Assembly: GCA_036270095.1 (NCBI GenBank)
Contig: DATBDE010000088.1
Span: 1-32,610, forward strand
Direction of reading: 5' to 3'
DNA from: DATBDE01 sp036270095
GTDB lineage: Bacteria > Actinomycetota > Thermoleophilia > Solirubrobacterales > Solirubrobacteraceae
DNA: 32,610 bases
Shown here: piece by piece, positions 24,887 to 32,610 of the stretch
How positions within the stretch are numbered: the stretch's first letter is position 1
Layout: each line of letters opens with the position of its first letter
Position numbers and translations under genes: made by a program
The notes under the pieces: model-generated
What the model was told of the DNA's origin: nothing
Database searches by the model: none
What the model saw: the letters and a program-made list of their open reading frames with translations, nothing else

Positions 24887-26656
24887 CGGCTGCGCTTCTT
24901 CGCCTTCTCCTTGGCCTCGATCGCCTTGGCCGCCTCGGCCGTGGGCGTCGCGCCCGTGGGCAGGAACGGCGTCGCCGGGGTCACGACCTGCTTCGTCGCC
25001 CCCGGCCTGTCGTGGGTCGGCAGGCGGGCGTCGAGGTTCGAGACCGTGATCCGGAACGGGAAGTTCGACATGCGGCCGTAGGGCGGGCCTCGCGCGACCA
25101 GGGTCTGCTGGCCGTCCGGGGCCACGTCCCACAGCCGCGCCGCCAGCTCGGTGTTGACCGCCGCCGTCGACGCCTTGACCGCGAGGTCGGCGATCACCGT
25201 CGGGGCGCCCAGCAGCGTGTAGCCCTTGCCGGTCACCTTGGGGAGCCGGTAGGTGGCGGTCCCCTTCTGGTCGGCCGACGCGGTCGTCGCGCACGCGTCG
25301 CCGCCGCCCGCGATCGGGTCGACGGTGCGGTTGACATCCGGGCTGCCGGCGGCCGAGGAGACGTCCTCGGCGTCGGCGGCCTTGAACCGGACCTCGGCCG
25401 GGTGCAGCGCGTTCCAGTCCGGCGCGTCGAACGGCCCGCCGGAGGGCGCGGCCTTCGGGCGGGTCTGGGTGAGCGTCTCGACGCCGGTGAGGACCGGCAC
25501 GCTGCCGTCGCCCTTGACGTAGTGGTCGAACCAGTCGAACTGGCGCTGCCACAGGCGTGCGGTGTCGGCGGGCTTGCCGGTCCCGCGCATATGCCCGAAG
25601 TCGAAGAACATCAGCGCGATCGGGCTGGCCGGGTACTGCATGCGGGTGCGGTTGTAGAAGCGCAGCGCCTCGTCGGCCGCGAACAGGTCGTCGGTCCAGC
25701 CGTTGGAGATCAGCAGCGGCGCCGGGGCCTCGGAATGGTCGAGGTAGTAGGCCGAGTGGTAGGTCGTGATCTCCTTGGCGATCGCATCCGCGCTGGCATC
25801 GTCGGGCTCGCCCTGGTTGACGCGGGCGAACTGCGTCGTCAGGTCGGCCGACGGGTCGACGCCGGGCGGCGAGTAGTAACCGGTGGCGGAGCCGAGCGCG
25901 TACAGGCCGCTGACGAACGACTGCTTTGCGACCCCGATGGGCGTGGTGTCGTCGGTCGCGCCGGCGATCGTGTAGTCGAGCGTGCGGCCGTTGGGCTCGA
26001 GCGAGTGCGCGAGGTCGGTCCACGGGATGGCCGGCGTCGCCGCGGCGATGCGCATGGGATGGCCGCCGTCGCTGACCCAGGCGTGCAGGTTGCCGTCGGT
26101 GTCCATGTAGCGGTCCTTCAGGGCCGCCAGCTCCATCGACTGGCCGCGCGCGTACGAGGGCCCGGTCACGCCGATGCGCTCGCCGTCGATCAGGCCCTGG
26201 TCGGCCAGCTTGCCGGCCAGGAACTGGGTGTCGCGCGCCTCGTAGCGCACGTCGGCCAGGTGCACCCAGCCCGTCGCGCAGCCGGCGGGGTCGAACAGGC
26301 GGTTGCGGGGCGCCCGCACGAGCCGTTGAACCCGCGCGCCGTGTAGGAGAGGACGGCGTAGCCGCGCGCCGCCCAGGCCTGCATCTGGTCGAACCCGACC
26401 TTGCTCCCGCCCCAGCCGTGCAGGAGCACGACCAGCGGCAGGTTGCTGTCGCCGCTGGTGGGCAGCGCGACGTCGGCGTCCAGCGGCACGCCGTCGAAGG
26501 ACTTGATCCGCTGGTCGTTGCCGAGGCTCGACTGCCCGGGGCAGAACCGGACCCCGCCCTGGGGGCGCAGTTCAGCGTCCCGAACGGCTTGACGTCGGCG
26601 CGGGCCGCGGCCGGTGCGATGAGGAGCGTCGCGAGCAGTCCCGCGAGCGCCAGCAT
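24883..26656 (-). pseudogene. Secreted CocE/NonD-type alpha/beta hydrolase broken by two frameshifts
   Basis: Three successive minus-strand frames make one protein of about 590 residues. The first gives a signal peptide and start (MLALAGLLATLLIAPAAARADVKPFGTLNCA). The second (about 26565-26310) gives GVRFCPGQSSLGNDQRIKSFDGVPLDADVALP and LVVLLHGWGGSKVGF. The third (about 26310 to 24883) gives APRNRLFDPAGCATGWVHLADVRYEARDTQFLAG, the nucleophile region IGVTGPSYARGQSMELAAL, and a C-terminal galactose-binding-like domain. It resembles X-Pro dipeptidyl peptidase/cocaine esterase (S15) hydrolases. One extra C in the CCCCC run near 26561 and one extra G near 26309 would restore a single frame, so sequencing errors are as likely as true decay. 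Confidence 0.65.
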
Positions 26657-26677
26657 CCGTGCACTGATGAGCGCGAC

Positions 26678-26687
26678 ACTCTAGGGT
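26678..26687. promoter_or_regulatory. Overlapping divergent -10 elements (hydrolase / leuB operon)
   Basis: ACTCTAGGGT contains a minus-strand TAGAGT (26678-26683) and a plus-strand TAGGGT (26682-26687) sharing the TA, the same design as at menB/menE. leuB starts 10 bases after its hexamer. The hydrolase ATG lies 21 bases from its own hexamer. Confidence 0.5.
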
Positions 26688-26697
26688 CCGCCGACTC

Positions 26698-27726
26698 ATG
26701 GCGCGGCGCATAGTGACCCTGCCGGGCGACGGGATCGGCCCCGAGATCATGGCCAGCGCGCTCGCGGTGCTGGACCAGGTCGGCAGCTTCGCGTTCGACG
26801 AGCGCGTGTTCGGCGGCGCTGCCATCGACGCCCATGGCACCGCCCTGACCGATGACGTGCTCGAGGCCTGCCGCAGCGCCGACGCCGTCCTCCTGGCCGC
26901 CGTCGGCGGGCCCAAGTGGGACACCACGGCCCCCGACGCGCGGCGGCCCGAGCAGGGCCTGCTCGGCCTGCGCAAGAGCCTCGGCCTCTACGCCAACCTG
27001 CGTCCGGTCCGCCCGATCCCGGCGCTCTACGACGCCAGCCCGCTGCGCCGCGAGGTCATCGAGGGCACGAGCCTGCTCGTCGTGCGCGAGCTCACTGGCG
27101 GCCTGTACTTCGGCGCGCGCGGCCGCGACGCCGACAGCGCGTTCGACACGTGCGTGTACAGCGTGGGCGAGGTCGAGCGCATCGCCCGGGTGGCCTTCGA
27201 CGCCGCCGAAACCCGCGTCACCAGCGTCGACAAGGCCAACGTGCTCGAGACCTCTCGCCTGTGGCGCGAGGTCGTCATCAACGTCCACTCACGCGCGTAC
27301 CCGAACATCCGGCTCGAGCACATGCTGGTCGACAACGCGGCCATGCAGCTCGTCGCCCACCCGCGTCACTTCGACGTGATCGTGGCCGAGAACATGTTCG
27401 GCGACATCCTCAGCGACGAGGCGGCCATGCTCACGGGGTCGATCGGCCTGCTGCCCTCGGCCTCGCTCGGCGCCGACGGCGACCCCGGCCTGTTCGAGCC
27501 CGTGCACGGCTCGGCCCCCGACATCGCCGGCACCGGCGCCGCGAACCCGCTGGCGATGCTGCTGTCGGCGGCCATGATGCTCCGCCACGGACTGTCGCTT
27601 CCGGACGAGGCGGCGGCAGTAGAATCGGCGGTGGATCGGGCCTTGGAGAGCGGCCTGCGGACGGCCGATCTCGGTGGTTCGGCCACGACGGCCGAGGCCA
27701 CCCGAGCCGTCCTCGCAAACCTCTAA
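26698..27726 (+). CDS. leuB: 3-isopropylmalate dehydrogenase
   Basis: LeuB oxidatively decarboxylates 3-isopropylmalate to 2-oxoisocaproate with NAD, completing the leucine-specific steps. The 342-residue product has the family start IVTLPGDGIGPEIM, RKSLGLYANLRPVRP (about residues 92-106), VDKANVLETSRLWREVV (about 178-194), VDNAAMQLV (about 211-219) and the metal-binding DEAAMLTGSIGLLPSASLG (about 240-258). It begins an operon with ilvE, cimA and a DegT aminotransferase. A TAGGGT ends 10 bases before the ATG, with no ribosome site, suggesting a leaderless message. Confidence 0.97.
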   Translation: MARRIVTLPGDGIGPEIMASALAVLDQVGSFAFDERVFGGAAIDAHGTALTDDVLEACRSADAVLLAAVGGPKWDTTAPDARRPEQGLLGLRKSLGLYANLRPVRPIPALYDASPLRREVIEGTSLLVVRELTGGLYFGARGRDADSAFDTCVYSVGEVERIARVAFDAAETRVTSVDKANVLETSRLWREVVINVHSRAYPNIRLEHMLVDNAAMQLVAHPRHFDVIVAENMFGDILSDEAAMLTGSIGLLPSASLGADGDPGLFEPVHGSAPDIAGTGAANPLAMLLSAAMMLRHGLSLPDEAAAVESAVDRALESGLRTADLGGSATTAEATRAVLANL

Positions 27727-27738
27727 CAGGAGTCAGAC

Positions 27739-28686
27739 GTGGAGCCAGCGGATCTCATCTGGATGAACGGAGAGCTCATCCCCTGGGAGGACGCCAAGGT
27801 CCACGTACTCACGCACGGCCTCCACTACGGCACCGGCGTCTTCGAGGGCGTCCGCTGTTACAAGACCGACCGCGGCCCGGCGATCTTCCGCCACCAGGAC
27901 CACCTCGACCGCCTGGTCCAGTCGGCTGAGCTCTACTACATGCCGCTGCCGTTCACGACCGACGAGCTACGCGCGGCCACGCACGAGCTCATCGGCCGCA
28001 ACGGCTTGGAGGAGTGCTACATCCGCCCCGTCGCCTTCCGCGGCTACGGAACCATGGGCCTGTTCCCGCTCGAGGCGCCGGTCGACGTGGCCATCGCCGC
28101 GTGGGCCTGGGGCGCTTACCTGGGCGAAGAGAGCCTGGTCAACGGGATCCGCGCCAAGGTCTCGTCCTGGCGCCAGTTCTCGGCCCAGTCCCTGATCCCG
28201 CACGCCAAGGCCTCCGGCCAGTACCTGAACTCCGTCCTGGCCAAGATCGAGTCGCACAAGGCCGGCTACGAGGAGGCCATCCTGCTCGACGAGCGCGGCG
28301 AGGTCTCGGAGGGCTCGGGCGAGAACGTGTTCGTGGTCGACGACGGCGAGCTGTTCACCCCGTGCGAGACCGCGCACATCCTCGGCGGCATCAACCGCGA
28401 CTCAGTCATCGAGATCGCGCAGGACCTCGGCTACACGGTGACCCAGCGGGCCATCGCGCGCGCCGAGCTCTACATGGCCGACGAGGTGTTCCTGACCGGG
28501 ACCGCGGCCGAGCTCGTCCCGGTGCGCGAGGTCGACGACCACCAGGTCGGCGAGGGCCGGCGCGGGCCGATCACGGGCGAGATCCAGCAGGTGTTCCTGG
28601 ACGCCCTGCGCGGGCGCTCGGAGCGCTACGCGAAGTGGAACGAGATCGTGCAGGTCCCGGCGCTGACGCCCGGCCGAGGCGCCTAG
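27739..28686 (+). CDS. ilvE: Branched-chain amino acid aminotransferase (class IV)
   Basis: IlvE moves an amino group from glutamate to the keto acids of leucine, isoleucine and valine. The 315-residue fold-type IV enzyme shows HGLHYGTGVFEGVRCY (about residues 26-41), the PLP lysine in PHAKASGQYLNS (about 156), EVSEGSGENVFVV (about 190-202) and FLTGTAAELVPV (about 252-263). AGGAG lies 7-11 bases before the GTG start, so it is translated from an operon message 12 bases after leuB. Confidence 0.95.
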   Translation: MEPADLIWMNGELIPWEDAKVHVLTHGLHYGTGVFEGVRCYKTDRGPAIFRHQDHLDRLVQSAELYYMPLPFTTDELRAATHELIGRNGLEECYIRPVAFRGYGTMGLFPLEAPVDVAIAAWAWGAYLGEESLVNGIRAKVSSWRQFSAQSLIPHAKASGQYLNSVLAKIESHKAGYEEAILLDERGEVSEGSGENVFVVDDGELFTPCETAHILGGINRDSVIEIAQDLGYTVTQRAIARAELYMADEVFLTGTAAELVPVREVDDHQVGEGRRGPITGEIQQVFLDALRGRSERYAKWNEIVQVPALTPGRGA

Positions 28687-28702
28687 GACGGATGGTCCGG
28701 GC

Positions 28703-30276
<1,574 letters not shown>

Positions 30277-30280
<4 letters not shown>

Positions 30281-31392
30281 TCCCGCTCGCGCAGCCCGTC
30301 CTCGGCCCGCGGGAGGAGGAGCTCGTGCTCGAGGTCCTGCGCTCGGGGCAGCTCTCGCTCGGGCCCATGCTGCCCGCGTTCGAGGAGGGCTTCGCGCGGC
30401 GCCTGGGCGTGGAGCACGCCAGCGCGGTCTCGAGCGGCACCGCCGGACTGCACCTCGCGCTGCGGGCGGTGGGCGTGACCGACGGCGACGAGGTGGTCAC
30501 AAGCCCGTTCTCGTTCGTGGCCTCGGCCAACGCGATCGTCTACGAGCGCGCGACGCCGGTGTTCGTGGACATCGACCCGGTCACGCTCAACATGCCCGCC
30601 GACGGGGTGGCCGCCACGGTGAACGAGCGCACGCGCGCGCTGCTGCCGGTGCACATCTTCGGCTACCCGGCCGACGTGCCCGGCCTCGAGCGGCTCGGCC
30701 TGCCGATCGTCGAGGACGCCGCCGAGGCGCTCGGCGCCACCTTCCCCGACGGCGTGCCGGTGGGCGCCCGCGGCCACCCCGCGGTGTTCGGCTTCTACGC
30801 CAACAAGCAGCTCGCAACCGGCGAGGGCGGCATGGTCACGACCGGCGACGCAGAGGTCAAGGAGCGCATCGACTCCGAGCGCAACCAGGGCCGGGCGCCG
30901 AACATGGACTGGCTCGACCACGACCGCCTGGGCTTCAACTACCGCCTCTCGGACGTCGCCTGCGCGCTGGGCGTGGCCCAGCTCGAGCACCTGGACGAGC
31001 TGCTGGCCGACCGCGCCCGGGTGGCGGCGCGCTACCGCGAGGCGCTGGCCGACCTCGACCCCGAGCTCGCGCTGCCCTGCCCGGACCGCGGTGGCGCCGT
31101 GCGCGGCTGGTTTGTGTTCGTCGTGCAGCTGCCGCGCGTCCTCGACCGCGACGCCGCCATTCGTGCCCTGGCCGAGCGCGGCGTGCAGAGCAAGCCCTAC
31201 CTGCCCGCCATCCACCTGATGTCGTACTACCGCGAGCGCTTCGGCCACCGCGAAGGCGAGTTCCCGGTGTGCGAGGACGTGGCCGCCCGCTCGGTGGCGC
31301 TGCCGTTCTTCCCGCGCATGACCGAGCGCCAGGTGGAAGCGGTCGCGCAGGCGCTCGGGTCGGTGCTGTCGCGGTCCCGTTCGTTGCCATAA
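30277..31392 (+). CDS. DegT/DnrJ/EryC1/StrS-family aminotransferase
   Basis: A 371-residue fold-type I PLP enzyme. It starts MIPLAQPVLGPREEELVLEVLRSGQLSLGP, with the TTG start overlapping the cimA stop by four bases. Family marks are VSSGTAGLHLAL (about residues 52-63), IVEDAAEALGA (about 144-154) with the PLP aspartate, and the Schiff-base lysine in GFYANKQLATGEGGM (about 183). Relatives mostly aminate nucleotide-linked keto sugars for envelope polysaccharides or antibiotics. The coupling to citramalate synthase is unusual and no sugar genes are nearby, so the substrate is open. Its TAA stop lies inside the CATAAT -10 of the next gene. Confidence 0.88.
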
Positions 31393-31393
31393 T
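31388..31393 (+). promoter_or_regulatory. -10 element CATAAT of the 31400 gene, overlapping the DegT stop
   Basis: CATAAT ends 6 bases before the ATG. The TAA stop of the aminotransferase (31390-31392) is inside it. Confidence 0.45.
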
Positions 31394-31399
31394 CGACCG

Positions 31400-31750
31400 A
31401 TGCGTGATCGGGCGGAGCGGCGCCGCCGACAGGCCCGCTGGGTCGGCGCGTTCGGTTTCCTGCTTGCCCTCGTGCTGCCGATCGTCCTCTGGTACCAGGC
31501 CATGGTCGACATCGCGGCCGCCTTCACCTTCAAGGCGTCCTACTTCACCGGGCTCGTGCCCTGGCTGCTCATCCTCGCGGGGCTGCTGTTCTTCGTGCCC
31601 GTGGCCTGGTCGGCCGGTCGCAACCCGGAGAGCCGCTGGTACCCGCGGGCCCGCAACGCGTACACCGGCTGGGGGATCACCCTGTACCTGCTCGGGTTCG
31701 GGCTGGCCACGCAGGTCGCGCAGATCCACGACGTGATCGCGCAGCACTGA
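31400..31750 (+). CDS. Small three-helix membrane protein of unknown function
   Basis: A 116-residue protein with a basic N-terminus (MRDRAERRRRQARW) and three hydrophobic segments (about residues 15-33, 51-70 and 91-107). The basic N-terminus suggests it faces the cytoplasm. I do not recognise the family. It lies between the leuB operon and argH and has its own CATAAT promoter 6 bases before the ATG, though transcription from upstream could also reach it. Confidence 0.75.
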   Translation: MRDRAERRRRQARWVGAFGFLLALVLPIVLWYQAMVDIAAAFTFKASYFTGLVPWLLILAGLLFFVPVAWSAGRNPESRWYPRARNAYTGWGITLYLLGFGLATQVAQIHDVIAQH

Positions 31751-31769
31751 CACCCTCCAGAGGGCCGCC

Positions 31770-31801
31770 GGCGCCGCGGTCTTCGTAGGCCGCGCGGCGC
31801 C
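31770..31801 (+). terminator. GC-rich hairpin before argH
   Basis: GGCGCC-GCGG (31770-31779) pairs with CCGC-GC-GGCGCC (31790-31801) with a small bulge, 20 bases after the preceding stop. Only a short CTCTT follows, so any termination would be weak. Confidence 0.5.
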
Positions 31802-31804
31802 TCT

Positions 31805-31810
31805 TACACT
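31805..31810 (+). promoter_or_regulatory. -10 element TACACT of argH
   Basis: TACACT ends 8 bases before the argH ATG, with no ribosome site between. Confidence 0.5.
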
Positions 31811-31818
31811 GGCGCGCC

Positions 31819-32610
31819 ATGTCGCGCTTCTCCGAGCCGCAGGACCCCGCCTTCCAGCGGCTCAACGCGTCCATCGCCTTCGACCGCCGCCTCGGGCCCT
31901 ACGACGTCGCGCAGTCGCGCGCCCACGTGACCATGCTCGCGGCGGTCGGCGTGATCGAGGAGGGCGACCGTGACGCGCTGCTGGCGACGCTCGACCAGGT
32001 CGAGCGCGAGCTCGAGGACGGCACTTTCCCGTTCGCGCAGGACGACGAGGACATCCACATGGCGGTCGAGCGCCGGGTCACCGAGCTGGCCGGCCGGGTC
32101 GGCGGGCGCATGCACACGGCGCGGTCGCGCAACGACCAGGTGGCGACCGACATGGCCATGTTCGTGCGGGCCCACGCCGAGCTCGCGGAGCGGGCCTGCG
32201 CCGAGCTGATGGCGGTGCTGATCGCGGTGGCCCAGGCGCACCTGGACTGGCCCATGCCCGCCTACACGCACCTGCAGCGCGCGCAGCCCGTCTATCTCTC
32301 CCACCACCTGCTGGCCTACTTCTGGATGCTCGAGCGCGATCGCGAGCGCTTCCGCGCCGTCGTGCGCGCCACCCGCAAGCTGCCGCTGGGGGCGGGCGCG
32401 CTGGCCGGGGTGAACTTCGCCACCGACCGGGCGGCGGTCGCGCGCGCGCTCGGCTTCGACGGGGTGTCCGAGAACTCGATCGACGCGGTCTCCAACCGCG
32501 ACTTCGTGCTCGACCATCTGGCCGCGGCGGCCACCTGCGCGACGCACCTGTCCCGCCTGGGGGCGGAGATCGTGCTCTGGTCCTCGAGCGAGTTCGGCTT
32601 CTGCGCGGTC
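31819..32610 (+). CDS. argH: Argininosuccinate lyase, 5' part (runs off the window)
   Basis: ArgH cleaves argininosuccinate to arginine and fumarate, the last step of arginine synthesis. The 264 codons present are open to the window edge and cover a little over half of the usual length of about 460-470. Visible family marks are the early FDRRLGPYDVAQSRAHVTML (about residues 21-40), ARSRNDQVATDMAMFVR (about 101-117) and YTHLQRAQPVYLSHHLLAYFW (about 150-170). The signature GSSxMPxKxNP loop lies beyond the window. The start at ATG 31819 is supported by the promoter spacing. Confidence 0.95.
   Translation, partial: MSRFSEPQDPAFQRLNASIAFDRRLGPYDVAQSRAHVTMLAAVGVIEEGDRDALLATLDQVERELEDGTFPFAQDDEDIHMAVERRVTELAGRVGGRMHTARSRNDQVATDMAMFVRAHAELAERACAELMAVLIAVAQAHLDWPMPAYTHLQRAQPVYLSHHLLAYFWMLERDRERFRAVVRATRKLPLGAGALAGVNFATDRAAVARALGFDGVSENSIDAVSNRDFVLDHLAAAATCATHLSRLGAEIVLWSSSEFGFCAV

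Noticed and set aside
28692..28694. ATG just before cimA as its start
   Set aside because: It is out of frame with the citramalate synthase reading frame; TTG at 28703 gives the expected N-terminus.

Overview
The window is very GC-rich (roughly 70-75%) chromosomal DNA from a bacterium that looks like an actinobacterium. Gene style points to the Thermoleophilia/Solirubrobacterales: secreted beta-propeller and beta-helix proteins, many GTG/TTG starts, and a CHASE2 cyclase linked to a FecR-type protein. That placement is my inference from family resemblance; no rRNA or tRNA is present to confirm it.

Layout. 1-1381: a divergent menaquinone pair, the 5' end of menB (minus strand) and menE (plus strand). 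1430-3600: a secreted beta-helix protein and a SAM methyltransferase. 3628-11458: ilvC; a ZTP (pfl) riboswitch driving a class V aminotransferase plus serA (serine synthesis); a quinone oxidoreductase; a leucine leader peptide plus leuA; and a convergent patatin. 11523-14319: a frameshifted secreted protein, a small membrane protein and a secreted subtilisin. 14381-17668: an operon of XRE-cupin regulator, leuC, leuD and a Tam-like methyltransferase. 17799-21701 (minus): a crp / Vgb-FecR propeller / CHASE2 cyclase operon. 21806-26656: an NHL propeller protein, a divergent MFS exporter with its ArsR repressor, and a frameshifted CocE/NonD-type hydrolase. 26698-31392: leuB-ilvE-cimA-DegT aminotransferase operon. 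31400-32610: a small membrane protein and the 5' part of argH.

Together the metabolic genes give ketol-acid reductoisomerase, all leucine-specific steps (leuA, leuCD, leuB), the branched-chain aminotransferase, and citramalate synthase for threonine-independent 2-oxobutyrate and isoleucine. ilvBN and ilvD are not in the window. Serine synthesis (serA and a likely phosphoserine or serine-glyoxylate type aminotransferase) sits inside this set under apparent one-carbon (ZTP) control, and leuA has its own leucine-codon leader.

Two features run through the window. Nearly every gene at the head of a transcription unit has a TANNNT -10 hexamer (most often TAGCCT) ending 6-11 bases before its start codon, which implies leaderless transcription; genes inside operons have Shine-Dalgarno sites or overlapping starts instead. 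Three convergent gene pairs end on a shared CTAG, where each strand reads a TAG stop.

The most interesting items are an in-frame palindromic element inside menE, the ZTP riboswitch on serine genes, the leaderless leucine leader peptide whose Leu codons can pair with the leuA ribosome-binding region, the Tam-like methyltransferase coupled to leuD, and the Crp/propeller/cyclase signalling operon.
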